Below, piece after piece: positions 46,000 through 58,059 of a stretch of DNA of 64,000 bases. The notes beneath the pieces were generated by a model. The model searched no databases and had not been told where the DNA came from. It worked only from the letters and a program-made list of their open reading frames with translations. Position 1 is the stretch's first letter, and every line of letters begins with the position of its first letter. The stretch comes from Diphasiastrum complanatum (taxonomy: Eukaryota; Streptophyta; Lycopodiopsida; Lycopodiales; Lycopodiaceae). The translations under genes and the position numbers were made by a program. The stretch spans positions 20,665,798 through 20,729,797 of the forward strand of contig CM055113.1 in the NCBI GenBank assembly GCA_029204225.1, read 5' to 3'.

Positions 46000-47190
46000 C
46001 CCCTAGTCAAAGGTTAGGCCATAGTCGCGGGTCATCCCGTCTTTCCTCTATGAGTGAGAGTGAGCTCATTAGCTACCTTGATCAGTTGCCTTCCTCGCAA
46101 CAGGATAGGGTCTTATAGCGCTTGAGGGTTCGACATGAGGCTTGTAGCTCCTCTCGATTGGTTGAGTACACATCATCGACCGAGGAGATTTAGTCCAGTC
46201 CTCGTGTAGACGAGTCACATGTTTTCCCTTCCTGCCGTCACTCCGACGAGGGTCACACGCTACTGCCAGTGCTTCCTCTTGACACTCTCGGGAGAGGAGG
46301 ATGAGCCGTCTCGGTGTCTCCCTATTGTGAAGGATGTGGCGATGACCTTGACGTGGTCATGACTCCTGCACATCTGCGTAGCGCATCTCGTCATGGAGAG
46401 TCCCTACTTTGAGATAGACTGACCCAGGAGGCAGCACACACGCCACACAATACTGCGACTCCTGCATCTGTCACACCTGGGATTCCCGACACGACTACTT
46501 TTATCCCTCACATTGAATTCCCTCCCTCTAGACCCATTGCCACTGAGTCATTTTCTCTCAGCTATGGGCCATGGGGCCACGTTTCACCGTGGGGTTTTCA
46601 GCCCAATCCCCTCCAGTCTCCTCCTATTTATTCTCCGATCTAGATGACCCCCATTGGCTACTCTCCCCTTGGTATCCCACAACATCAATATTCTCCGATC
46701 GGCGGGGCATCTTTCATACTTGAGGCCACCCCGTAGAGACTCCCATGGCCACATCTCCCATACCGGAGAGCACCCCTGTAGACACTCCTCGGGCCACATC
46801 GCCATCAGCTGCCCTCCTGCCGTTGTATCACATAGACATGGATGGTTACATCATTGAGAATAACCGTGGTAAGAGGATCATCAAGCACATGAGGGAGCTC
46901 ATGTATATCCACTTTCCTAGAGACATATTTCATGACTGGCACGATGTCAACGATGACCACAAGAATCGCGCCACCGCAAATCGGAGATCCGAGATGTAAT
47001 GAAAGCCGAGAGAGGCAGGCCTTCCTACATGGAGAAGGAGGACTGCAAACATGCAAAGAAAAAGTATTGAGATGATCTAGAATGCTTTAGACAGCAGCAA
47101 GAGGCAGCCACAGTTCGACTAGAGACCATAGGGCCTTCTCACTTGGGCAGTGGCGGCGAGGGATATTTCCGAGCCCACTTTGTAAGTCTA
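46000..47190 (+). pseudogene. CACTA ORF2-like (plant En/Spm-type) protein, decayed
   Basis: Reads GHSRGSSRLSSMSESELISYL near the start, a long Pro/Ser/His-rich middle, then YHIDMDGYIIENNRGKRI, FPRDIFHDWHDV and, after frameshifts, SHLGSGGEGYFRAHF. The last motif matches the THTTGSKS/LGSGG-type block of plant En/Spm ORF2 proteins, and a GT donor follows it. Stops and frameshifts are many. The N-terminal part is duplicated at 47,940-48,511. Confidence 0.55.
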
Positions 47191-47935
47191 CCCTATATCC
47201 ATTTCTGATATTTGACTTTTGATTTTCTATTTGTTCATTGGAGTTTTTTGTAAGACACGTTGGAATAAAATGCCATCTTTATATAATCAAAATTTGGAAT
47301 GTTTGTGCAGTGATCTACCGTGGGGCGTTCTCCCACACATGACAAGTACATGCATGCGTATTCCCACAGTTCACAAGCAATACTCGAGTTATTGGAGAGG
47401 TAGGGCATGCGTATAAACTGGGATGCAGCTCCTCCAGTACGACATGAAATCCATTTTATGTTTTTTAAACTTGCTATTCTCTCTGACTCCCATACGATTG
47501 TTCAAAAGACTAATTTATGTGTCTTGCACGTGCAGGAACAACAAGGTCCACATGACGGCGATGATGAGGAGGATTAGGATAGGTCTAGCTAGTGTTTTGG
47601 CTCTATAGGTAGCCTTTCCATGTTTACAGACACTTGTGTACATGTTTTTACATCTATCATTTTTATTCGAACATTTGCCAACCATCTTTCGATGCAGCTA
47701 GTTTTTTTATGTAATCTTGAACCTTGACTAATCATGTAATTGAAATGTATTTGGTCCTAAAACCATGTAGAAATGTTTAATTTGTTGATTATAAAGTGTA
47801 ATTATTGTGGTGTACTGTAATATATTCAACTATGGTTGAATGCATAGAATCACTTTTTCTGTTCTACCCTAGACCCTTGAATTTATTTCTTGCACTAATT
47901 AACTCTACATGGTTGCATATTCTAAAAATATATCT
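47191..47935. other. Spacer/intron-like sequence between ORF2 copies
   Basis: AT-rich with possible splice signals around 47,180 (GTAAG) and 47,540 (TGCAG). A short exon-like piece at 47,310-47,400 continues the ORF2 reading. Otherwise nothing recognised. Confidence 0.35.
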
Positions 47936-47939
47936 TATT

Positions 47940-48511
47940 GCTTGCAGACATTATTCCAAATCGTATCCTCAATGTCCTCAATGTCTCATGACACATCTCC
48001 AAGTCATGAATCTGGCCGCAGTCGTGGGTCATCCCGTTTTTCATCCATGAGTGACGATGAAGTCCTCAGTTATATGGATGGGATGTCTCCCTCGCATGCA
48101 GGCAAGATCATGGAGAGACTACGGGCTTGTTGGGATGAACGGTGTTCAGGTAGGTTGTCTACATCATCTCGTTTTGAGGAGATCCAGTCCCCACAACCCT
48201 TCGACCGAGGTGTTCCCCCCTTCCATGAGGGTCCATCCTACGGGAGTCCCTCCCCCGCTCACTCTAATGCCAGTGCCTCTTCCCGACATTCTGGCAGAAA
48301 AAAGAGTGATCGTAGGAGGAGTCGCCTCAGCGGTGGCTCCTATTGTGGCAGTGACGCCGATGATGTCGTGCTTCATGCAACCTCTAGTCCAGCACATCCA
48401 CCTAGCAGGCCTCGTCGTAGGTCTTCCTTACTTCGAGAATCCCTAGGTCAAGAAACAATGTGGGTGGTGCGTGATACTTTTGGTCGAAAGATTCAAAAAA
48501 AAAGATGCTAG
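47940..48511 (+). pseudogene. Second copy of ORF2-like N-terminal region
   Basis: Open for about 200 codons: GRSRGSSRFSSMSDDEVLSY, then ERLRACWDERCSGRLSTSSRFEEIQS and Ser/Pro/Arg-rich sequence. It parallels 46,020-46,200 with better preserved frame. It ends after FGRKIQKKRC, where minus-strand Gypsy sequence begins. Confidence 0.5.
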
Positions 48512-48559
48512 AGAATTTACGAAGGATTCTAGAAAAGATACTAGAAAATTTGCAAAAAA

Positions 48560-49425
48560 TTCGAGAAAAATTCAAGAAAAAACAATTAGTCAAAGATAAT
48601 ATTTCTTGAGTCTGGACCTATTAATTTGAGTTGGTAATAGTTCATCTGCAAGTGATTGAAGCTGAACAGAACTATTCTCAAATACCTCGATAACTTTATA
48701 AGGCCCGAGCCATTTCATATGAAGTTTTCCAGGGAACTTCTGATGTTGACTATCATAGATCAGCGCAAAGTCAGCAGTTTTAAAATCACTTTTCTTGATA
48801 CGACTATCATACTTTTTCTTTCGTTTTTCCTAGATTTGCTCCGTTAGTTTTTGTGAATTTAAACGAGCTTCAGATAGTTCTTCAATAGTCATCAACCTTT
48901 TGTTAACACATTCTGCATCTGTTCGTTGAGTTAAATACAAAAAGTTGGGACCTTGAATTCAATAGGTAAGATAGAATGCATTCCATAAGTGAGAAAATAT
49001 AGTGTTTGCTTTGTCGTGATCTTCTCTGTGTTTCAATAAGCCTAGAGAACTGGAGGTAATTTCTAGTCCTAATCAGTCGCATGTGCAATAGTAATCTTAT
49101 TCAGGATCTTGCAAAGTATTCCATTTGCTCTCTTAGTCAACCCGTTTGCTTTTAGATTATAAGGAATTGTCTTTCTGTGTTTAATCAGAAAATACGTTGT
49201 CAGCAGCCATATTGTGTCATTTAAAAAATGTGTACCATGGTCACTAACTAATTTGAGAGGACATCCATACATTGTTAATAATAGTATAAGGTGCTACCTT
49301 ATATTGAAAAACTGTCTTCTTCTCCAAATCATATCCATCCAGATATATCTGATCTTTAAGATAGGTAATGATATCAAAATATAACAAATTCGTAGATGAA
49401 ATTTCATACAAATTTTTGTCATTGG
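48560..49425 (-). pseudogene. Ty3/Gypsy integrase remnant
   Basis: On the minus strand: post-RNase H block LLYFDIITYLKDQIYLDGYD, then a deletion of the HHCC zinc finger and first catalytic Asp, then GCPLKLVSDHGTHFLND (second Asp), PYNLKANGLTKRANGIL (the catalytic Glu is Lys), a YFLTYGMHSILPI block, and the C-terminal KMKWLGPYKV-like part. Several stops. It is the downstream half of the Gypsy pol whose RT lies at 52.0-53.2 kb. Confidence 0.75.
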
Positions 49426-50990
49426 TTTTTCAACTTTTCTTGTGCTGAGTCGTGGATTGAAGGTCCAGAAAAGGACAAATGGATCCAAGTCATGAATGAA
49501 GGGATGGAGTCCACGAGGAAGAACCAGGTATGGACGTTGGAGCCATTACCTCATAAGCGCAAGACTATCAAATGCAAATGGGTTTTCAGTGTGACGAAAT
49601 ACAAGGTAAGACTGGTAGTGAAGGGTTTCTCTCAAAAATACGGTATTGACTACTCTGAAACCTTCTCTCCTATCATAAAACATTCATCCCTACATCTGTT
49701 GTTTGCATATGCAGTAGCTTATGATCTCAGAATCCACATTGTGGACGAGAAGACAGCCTTCTTGCATGGCGAATTAGACGAAGAGGTCTGCATGGATCAA
49801 CCCCCAGGATTTGTCTCGAATTCACTTCGTAACTATGTATGCAAAATGCCTAGAAGCATCTACGGTTTGAAGCAATCAGTCCGACAATGGTACAAGAAGA
49901 AAGATCAAGCCCTTCAAGCCTCTGTTGGCTGACTCCAATGTGTATGTCAGAGTTACAGATGGGCAGATCATCATAGTGGCTGTTTATGTGGATGACACTC
50001 TGATACTTTGCAGGAGTGAGCAGCTAATTGCTGAAGTAAAGGCAAACATCTCGAAGCATTTCGAGATAGTGGATCTGAGAGAAGCCAGGTGTTACCGAGG
50101 CTTACAAATTGAAAGAGATTATGTGGGAGGCAAGTTATACCTTCACCAGTCCAGATACACCTAGAAGATCCTAGAGGACTTTGGAATGCTGAACTACAAA
50201 GGAGCAAACACTCCAATGCTGGAAGAGACGGTGCTAACAAATGACGACTATCCAAAGACTGAGGAAGAAAGAGAACAGATGTAGCTCACACCCTACAGGA
50301 GGCTGATAGGTTCATTGATGTACCTTGCAGACAACACACACCCTGATATTGCTTATGCAGTATTCAAGATGAGCCAATTCTGCACAAATCTAGGCTCGAC
50401 ACATTGGAAGATTGCAAAACAAATTTTGCAATATCTTCAATTAACGAGAGATTATGGCCTGTGTTATTGTCGTGGTGCAGGTCTCAAGATACTTTCCTAC
50501 AACAATGCTAGCTGGGCATCTCTCAGGGACGAGTGTAAAAGTGTCTCAGGAGGCTGCACCATCGCATCAGGAGCAACAGTTCTCTGGGTCAGCAAGAAGC
50601 AGACTATTGTAGCCCAGTCATCCTGTGAAGTAGAGTACGTAGCAGTAGTCAAATTACTTCGCAAGATGGCCAACGAAATAATTTGACTAAGACAGTTCCT
50701 GGACGAATTGGACAAAACAAGGAACAAGCCATTGGTCTTGCAGATTGTCAACACCTCTGTGATACACCTGACAAAAAATCCTATGTTCCACTCAAGAAAG
50801 AAGCACATTGCGATCAATATCACTTGATCAGGGATCTGATTGAAAGGAAGATGATGCAGACCACCTTCATAGGAACAAAAGATATGGTTGCTGACATCTT
50901 CACTAAAGCACTGGGCAAAGGGCTCTTTGAGAGACAAAGGAACAGTCTCGGGATCATAAAGCTACCATGCTTTAAGAGGGAGCTAAAGAA
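49426..50990 (+). pseudogene. Copia RT/RNase H nested in Gypsy
   Basis: Starts within RT: SWIEGPEKDKWIQVMNEGME, IKCKWVFSV, KVRLVVKGFSQ, DYSETFSPI, IYGLKQS, a frame change at about 49,925, YVDDTLIL, PYRRLIGSLMYLADN, and RNase H with SCEVEYVAV (the usual STEAEY altered), RKKHIAI and VADIFTKALGKG. Stops at about 50,161, 50,282 and 50,685 with short frameshifts. Gag, protease and integrase are missing. Its 3' end runs into an LTR of the same family as the one at 2.2-3.3 kb. Confidence 0.85.
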
Positions 50991-50996
50991 ACAAAG

Positions 50997-51932
50997 TGTT
51001 TTTGATTACAAAGCCTTGCTAGCGTTCAGCCCTTCACTTGATGAAGATGTTCGCGAACTCAAACATCTGGAGACACGAAACACAAAAGTTTCGCGAACAT
51101 GAAAGTCAACGGAGACGAAGACGAACGGTTCTCGAACACAAAGGATCCACGAATGAGATTCCTTTGTAGTCCAGCAAGAGAGAAAGACAGACGAGGTAAA
51201 CGAAACCAACGGTGGAAACGAAACCCGTTCTGTCCTCACACTCCAAGGAGTACCACCAGAGATCATGCAAGTACCCAGAAGTACAGAGATCTGACCTGAT
51301 GGCATGACGTCAACAGATACTTCCTAGGTCGTGGCTAATCTGCCACTCTTGTAATTTCCTGATTAGTTGTAGATGTATAAACCCTCTAATCTTAGGTTTA
51401 CATAGAGAGACTGTACTTACTGGATAATACTTGACATATATCAGAACATGATACACAGAGTATAACCAAGAGAAGAGACCTTGAAGAAGTCTGATGCTAG
51501 TAAGCAATCAAGATGAACATAGACAGAAGTTCCGTCTGTGTGCGAGAAGATAATTCTGTCTAGGATCAGAAGATCCAATTGTTCGCTAGTGAAGCGAGAC
51601 TACTACTCGTGAGAGAACCGTGCTTCTCTCATGCCAGAGGAAATCAATATAGATTATTTTCTAGTTGTGTCTGATCTCAGATGTTGAATGCTTATGTTGT
51701 TTATTTCATATGTCTGAGTTTTCTTGTTCTCTTTGAATTTCGCACCTTGGTTGAAATTAAGTCGAATGCTATATTAATTTTATGAATGTAGATCAGTAGT
51801 AACTGACTACTCTCTGGAGGATTGTAGGAGTGTTTCAGCTAGCAATGCCCAGCGAACGCATCTGAACTCCATCTGAATCTTGAAAGAGAGTCGCGACTGT
51901 TTCATGAATTTTTCTCCTCTAGATTCATTACA
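50997..51932 (+). repeat. Copia LTR followed by a primer-site remnant
   Basis: Begins TGTTTTTGATTACAAAGCC after a purine tract (TTAAGAGGGAG) and ends ATTACA. About 936 bp, homologous to the minus-strand LTR at 2,222-3,270. It is preceded by pol, as a 3' LTR is, but followed by CGTATCAGAGC (51,933-51,943), which looks like a mutated primer site, as after a 5' LTR. Confidence 0.7.
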
Positions 51933-51964
51933 CGTATCAGAGCATCTCACGATTCATCATCATT

Positions 51965-53227
51965 TTTCTTGGCGAAGTTCTACTTGATAAGTGAATTCTT
52001 ACAAAAGTAGAACCCATCGAGCAATTTGTCCTGATAAATTTGGTTTATTCACGAGATACTTTAGAGCATAGTGATCAACATGGAAAATGAAAACATATCC
52101 CAGCAAATAATGTCGAAATTTCTTAACAGTAAAAATCATTCCGAGTGCTTCCATTTATGTGGCCAAATAATTCTTCTCTGAGGCACTTAACTATCAACTT
52201 GCATAGTATATGGGATGGTCTTTCTTCTGATCGTTCTTTTGGCTCAAACGCCAATAGCCAATGCAGAAACATTGACATAACTATGACATAGAATAGCCCA
52301 GTTTGGTGGTCTCAAAATAGGAAATTGATCAACCTCTGCTTAAGTTCTTCGAGCACTTTCTGTTGTTCGTTTGTCCACAAGTATTCCACTTGTTTCTTAA
52401 GAAGATGTGTAACAACAGTAGCAATAGAGACATGATTCTGGATAAATCTCCGATAGTAACCGACATGTCCTAAGAAAGCTCTTAGTTCGCGTAGATTTGT
52501 TGGTATCAGGAGGTTCTTCATAAGCTCGACTTTATCTTTATCGACCTCTATTCCTCTGTTTGATATTCTGTGTCCAAGTAAAATTCCTTTTTTCATACCG
52601 AAAAAACATTTTTCTGGGTGAAGCGATAAACAAGTATCTCGACACCATTGCAATGTAAGTTTCAGCTTCTATAAATGTGTTTTTACATCACTACAAGCAC
52701 AAAAATCATCAATGAAAATTTCAAGAAAAGTTCTTAGGAAGGCAGTGAAAATTGACATAATAATTCGTTGGTGCATTGCAAAGACCAAAGGGCATCTTGT
52801 TGTAGGCATAAGTGCCCCAATCTTTAGTAAACGTGGTCTTTGAACAATCCTCCTTCCTTACTCCAACCTGATCGTAACCAGAGAAACCTTTAGAAAAACT
52901 GTAACGTTCTTGACCAACAACCTAATCTAAGATAAAATCAGTGAAGGGTAAAGGATGGTGATCCTTCCTTGTGGCAGCATTGAGCTTTCAAAATTCCTGG
53001 CGTATTTGAATTTTGCAAGTCTTTTTCTTTGGAACAACAACAATGGGAGACACCCATTCGCTGCTTAAGACGGGATAAATAATACCTGCCTTAAGGTGCT
53101 TGTTGAGTTCGTCTTTTACCATCAGAGAGTACTTTGGATTGAGTTGATACTCTCTCTGTTGAGCAAGTACAACATCTTCTTTAAGATAAATACGGTGTTC
53201 TCCGAATTCAACAGGTATTCCTTTCAA
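51965..53227 (-). pseudogene. Ty3/Gypsy reverse transcriptase/RNase H remnant
   Basis: On the minus strand: YSLMVKDELNKHLKAGIIYP, WVSPIVVVPKK, a stop, then KLNAATRKDHHPLPF, FSGYDQV, MPFGLCNAPTNY, LHPEKCFFGM, LGHRISNRGIEVD, LRAFLGHVGYYRRFI, and RNase H ending LVNKPNLSGQIARWVLLL. At least seven stops and several frameshifts, and no YLDD motif in frame. The match is to plant Gypsy pol. The reading breaks off where the nested Copia LTR ends. Confidence 0.8.
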
Positions 53228-53258
53228 ATCGTCGAGCGACCAAGCAAATACATCTTGG

Positions 53259-54100
53259 CACTACAACATTCTGGAGGATTTCTGACCCTATTACCGAGGC
53301 TTTTATAAAGAAATTTTTTTTTTTGAAAAAGGACCGAAACCCTCGATATACACCTTGAAGTATACCTCGGAATGAGAACCTCGATAATTGACTCGGTAAT
53401 TGAGGCTTCATCTCGTTTTTGCATTGTTTATAGAACGGGTATACCGACGAGGGCCCTCGGTATATCCCTCCCAAACAAGCTATTTTCAGAGGGTTATACC
53501 GAGGGCCTTTCGTTGGTATATCTCTATTAAAAGTTCACCCTAAATCGAGGGCTATTTCGAGGGTAGAAAATCAAGAAATTTTTTTTTAAGGACAGAATGG
53601 AACCAGTTTACTGGCTTCATTTTGCCTTGAAAATGGACTCCATCAGACCCCAGGAGTCTTTTGCACCACTTCTTATGAAGTTGGTAAGAAAAATCATTTG
53701 TTCATTATTGTCAATAAAAAAATTTACAAAATTTATTTGAGTTACATTTTATGCACTTAAAAATTGATGAAGGAAACTTAAATTCATACATAAATTTTCC
53801 ATGTATAGAGATATGTTGCAAATTGGATTATTGAAATATATGTAATAATAATTAGATCCACCTGAGTCATCCTTGTCCTGGCCATTGACATTGCAATCGG
53901 ACTCGTGTGACTACTATGCATGGGATTGAGACTATGATACCTGCATCCATGAATATAATATAGTTATCTGAGAAATGTGATGAGAGTGAAAGTTAGACCA
54001 CATGAATGTAGTGAAGTTAAAGTATATCTTGAAGCCATATATACCTTAGATCTAGAATATCCATTCGAATAAAGGCACAAGGAAGACTTGAAGTTTGTGA
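53259..54100. mobile_element. CACTA element terminal region, copy 2
   Basis: Starts CACTACAACATTCTGGAGG, followed by TGACCCTATTACCGAGGCTTTTAT and many ACCGAGG/CCTCGG repeats. Homologous for about 840 bp to 4,159-5,000 from the same first base. The acidic C-terminal coding tail (SHESDCNVNGQDKDD) is also present on the minus strand near 53,850-53,920. It interrupts the 5' part of the Gypsy RT gene. Confidence 0.7.
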
Positions 54101-54210
54101 AGAAAGGATTCTCCAATTATCCAGATCGTGTCAAACAATAGCGGGAGGGTTGCTAAGAAGCTACAAGAGACTTTAGACCTTCTCACCTTGGAAGTGGTGG
54201 CCAAGCATTC
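54101..54210 (+). pseudogene. Scrap of CACTA ORF2 (LGSGG block)
   Basis: One frame reads RDFRPSHLGSGGQAF, parallel to SHLGSGGEGYF at 47.1 kb. Cut off on both sides. Confidence 0.4.
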
Positions 54211-54760
54211 CATTGCATGCATTATCATCAAAATATTTTTGTTTTACATGATGTACTGTATGTACCTAGATTGACTAAGAATCTCATTAGTGTAGGACAG
54301 TTGTTTGATAGTGGATTGGATGTCAAGTTTCAAGTTGACAAGTGTATAATCTCAAGAGAAAATGAAGTTATTGCTAGAGGATCTAGAATTGGTAAGCTGT
54401 ACAAACTAGATTCTAGGGAGAGTGCTAACATTTCAAATATTGCTAATGAGACCAAGGTCCATCAGGAAGATCTGTGGCACAAGAGATTGGGTCATCCCAA
54501 TTTCAAAGCCATGCAATCTATGGTGAAGGAAGGAAAGTTGTTGGACTACCAAAGACACTGTCAAAGGAGCTTCTATCTTGTAAAGCTTGTGCGCTAGCAA
54601 AATCACTCAGGATGCTTTCCTAGATCAAGCATTAAAACAAAGCAACCATTTGAACTAGTGCACTCTGATGTTCATATCTCATCAACTAAGAGCAGAGGAG
54701 GAGCAAATTGCTTTGTTTCCTTTGTAGTTGATTATACAAGATATTCTTGGATCTATATGT
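54211..54760 (+). pseudogene. Copia protease-end/integrase-start fragment
   Basis: Reads VLYVPRLTKNLISVGQL, GKLYKLDS, DLWHKRLGHPNFKAMQSM, then after a frameshift SCKACALAKSLRM, PFELVHSDVHISS, and YTRYSWIYML. The HHCC zinc site and first catalytic Asp are recognisable. The fragment ends abruptly at about 54,760. It most resembles Copia-1 and Copia-2 in this window. Confidence 0.8.
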
Positions 54761-54860
54761 TGTCTTCACTATGCACACGCGCTTAGATCACTTGGTGCAT
54801 CAGCATTTTACAAGACATATAGAACATGTTGCAAATTTTGCATTTGCACTCCACCTTGTT

Positions 54861-55990
54861 TTAGAGGGGTAGCAAGCTCGTAATACCCTCAAATATCGAG
54901 AGTTTTATGTCGTGCATTGATTTTAAGCTTCCCTTGACTCTCTCTTTAATACTTTGTTCCAAAAATAGTACAATAACACACAACTTGTGTTCTGCCATGA
55001 GGGTGGCTAGACAGTGTCGCACCAATGTAGTGATGTAACTTGAACTAATCGACTCGATATTATAAAAAATGTACAGTGTGGGACTCTCCCAAGTAGATGA
55101 AGGCTGATTGATACAATTGCTCAACAAAAGAAAAATCAAGGGCACGTTGGTTCGTAAAAAACGAGGCTCGACAAATATTCTTTGACTCAATTCGATATAT
55201 ATGCTTGCCCCAAACGTAACCAACATCATCAGAGAAATATGCATCGAGATTGACATTTGTTTCCTTCTCAAACTCACCCAATGCATCATCATTATTGGAA
55301 GATGATACAATGTCATAGAGCCCTCCAGATATTGTTCCAGTCAGATCAACCCTTGGCTCCTGTGGATGTTTTCCAACCTGTCCAACCGGCCTGGCTGTCT
55401 TCGGCCAACAACAATTGCGTCTTCTGGGTGGCGTCGTTTCGATGTAACTTTTCGTCGTGCTTGTTTTCTACCTCTAGGTAGAGTTGGAGCTGAGGATGGT
55501 GCCGCTTCTGTCTCAGAGAATAATGCCACTTCTGTTCCTCTCAGCTCACTGACTACGGCCGTGGCAATTTCAGCTGTCTCCATCATTGTTTCTTCACGTT
55601 CTCATATCATTTCATGCAAGTTTTGAAGAGCAATCATCCCATCGAGTAAATTTCCATGATATCTATGCAATGCACCAGTTGAGTCGTGAATTTCAAGTGC
55701 CTCCGTATAATGCACTGTATCCAAGCAAGACAAAACAAAATGGCATTCTTCTCCATTAGAACCCCGGGTCATGAATTCAATCCTTTCAATCAGCATGGTT
55801 TCTGGCATTATAATTGCCCGCACCACACCTATAGTTTCAACATCCTCCATCGAAAATCCAGGCTCACCAACTGATATTTTGGAGACAATGACAAAGACTT
55901 TCATGTACTGGCTGTTGGAACTAGGCTTCTGAACAATTTTCCATGCCTTTGTAAAGAAAATTGGATTCCATCACCAACGCGCATGAGGAC
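54861..55990 (-). pseudogene. Unidentified minus-strand coding remnant
   Basis: Connected open blocks: KVFVIVSKISVGEPGFSMED, ETIGVVRAIIMPETMLIERI, ECHFVLSCLDTVHYTEALEI, then in other frames NVNLDAYFSDDVGYVWGKHI and QSAFIYLGESHTVHF. Codon-like composition suggests a former protein-coding gene, probably carried by a transposon. I do not recognise the family. Frameshifts and stops separate the blocks. Confidence 0.35.
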
Positions 55991-56097
55991 AGTCTCTTCT
56001 GCTACGTAGAAAGCCTGCAAATGCTCATCATATAAACAATATTAGTATGAGAAGACGAAAACATAAAGTTTTGAATATATATATTATATATATGAAA

Positions 56098-56100
<3 letters not shown>

Positions 56101-56162
<62 letters not shown>
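56101..56162. repeat. (TA)31 microsatellite
   Basis: 62 bp of uninterrupted TA within a longer AT-rich stretch. Confidence 0.95.
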
Positions 56163-56164
<2 letters not shown>

Positions 56165-56274
56165 ATATATTATCTCATATGTGATTAAGGTTTTTAAATT
56201 AGAAAAAAAGTTTAAAAACTTTCACCCCCCTTGTAAAATTTAATTTTCTTATTTCATGAAAAAGGTTAAATCCC

Positions 56275-57053
56275 CCCCGCTTGTCGCAAAATTTTCGTGA
56301 TGCCTGGACCCCTGGCGCACCTGTCATGAAAATTTTGCGAATATTGCATCGTGAAATTTCTCGATGCCTTCGCGAAAATTTCACGAAGGCGCTCATCGTG
56401 AAATTTTTGCGACAAGCTGCATCGCCAAATTTTTGCGACAGGCTGCATCCCAAAATTTTCGCGATGCCTTTGTGAAAATTTTGCCACTCGCAACTCGCAA
56501 AAATTCACGACGTGCGCCTGTCGGAAAACTTTCACGACTTGTGCCTGTCGTGAAAATTTTGTGATGTAGCCCGTTGCGAAATTTTCGTGAAAGGCATGCC
56601 AGGGGTCCAGGCATCGCAAAAATTTTGCTATCGCAAATCGCGCGCGTCGCGAAAATTTCTCGATGCAACCTGTCGCAAAATTTTTGCAATGCAGCCTGCA
56701 CGCGAGTCGTGAAAATTTCGCGAAAGCGCGATTCGCGATGCAGCCTTCACGAAAATCCCCCCCGGGCCCACAATGTTTTTTTATAGATTCTTCCGCCCCC
56801 CCCCGCCGCCCTCGCCCACTCGTTGCGGTAGGTTCGGGGGGGGGGGGGGGGGGGTGGAGGGAACATTAAGGAAAATTTTCGCGATGGCATTTTCGTCAAT
56901 GTTCCGCCCCACGGACCACCCACCGCGGCGGGTGGACGGGTGGGGCGGGAAACATTAACAAAAATGCCATCGCAACATCGCAAAAAATTTCGTTGATGTT
57001 TCCCCTCCCCCGCCCGCGGCGGCCGGGGGGGGTGGGGGGGGATCTATAAAAAA
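56275..57053. repeat. Fold-back region with palindromic AAAATTTT/CGCG motif array
   Basis: At 56,281-56,760 about 16 copies of a GCGAAAATTTTCGCGATGCC-like motif occur at roughly 28-bp spacing in both orientations. An outer inverted repeat follows (TTTTTTATAGAT near 56,776 against ATCTATAAAAAA near 57,042), with C-rich then G-rich inner parts. Nested inside are arms at 56,884-56,912 and 56,940-56,970 (27 of 29 paired bases identical, 2-nt gap). A run of 19 G lies at 56,836-56,854. Short open frames here are by-products of the repeat. Confidence 0.75.
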
Positions 57054-57059
57054 GCATTT

Positions 57060-57900
57060 AAAACATAAGATATTTTTTAACTTCTCCCCTGCCCACACTA
57101 CTTAACTTAGAAGATTAGATTTAACGAAAAAGACATGGAGAAAGCAAAAAAAATTAAAGTAGGTAGCAATTCACTCTGATATAAGAAAGCTTAAAAATTT
57201 CAAAAGACAATGTAAATAAGCATTGTAGGGGTGTTTATTTATATTTTTTTGCTATTGTCAAGTTCCATAAAAACTTATGGGACAAATGAGTGACAAATTT
57301 CCAGAATTCACACATGTGGGGAATGTCCACAAGAGTGATTGATCTTGATTAAGCTTTGTGATTGGCACTATAACCTGATTCTAGATTGATCAACAAGATC
57401 TAGTTCAAAAGAAATGGCTAATTCACAATCTAGCATGTTAATCAGCAGAATATAATAGCAATGAATCAAAGTATGAATAAAAGTACAAGATTTCACTGTA
57501 TGAGCATTAGCCTTAGAGACTTGCCATGTCATCAATTCAAGATAGATTCATAAACTGAATCAAAGTTAGAAAACAGATTGATGACATGGAAGACATAAAA
57601 TACGAAATATACTTTTCTCATAGACGCAGATTGCTGAGTTGTAAAACCAAAAGAGTCAAAACAAAATGTTCTCACATGGATTGATGACTTGGACAAAGGC
57701 CATCTAAACTCGATAAAAGGAGGTTCAACGAGAGTTTAGTTCTTAGAATAAAATTTCAACCACCTTCTAGAAGCTCATGAAGCTCAGTAATAAGCTCACG
57801 CAAGTCATTTTTTAAATTTATACAAGTGAGCACAGAGTGGTAAACTACTGAGTAAATTTCTTAGTATGTTTTGAAAATTTTCAATGTATTTTAAGCGTTT
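57060..57900. other. AT-rich spacer, repeat-like, no gene
   Basis: Contains the TTCACACATGTGG...TCCACAAGAG block shared with 605-660. No coding supported. Confidence 0.4.
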
Positions 57901-57903
57901 TAA

Positions 57904-57906
57904 ACA

Positions 57907-57956
<50 letters not shown>
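57904..57956. repeat. (CA)n microsatellite
   Basis: About 26 CA units with one CATA interruption. Confidence 0.95.
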
Positions 57957-57959
<3 letters not shown>

Positions 57960-58059
57960 CTTTTTTTAACCAAAAAAACTAATCTACGTGGCAGGTGGGA
58001 AGGGTTTTGAATCTTTTTTATTTATTTAAAAAACTAATTAAGGCCTCCCCACGCCCAAC

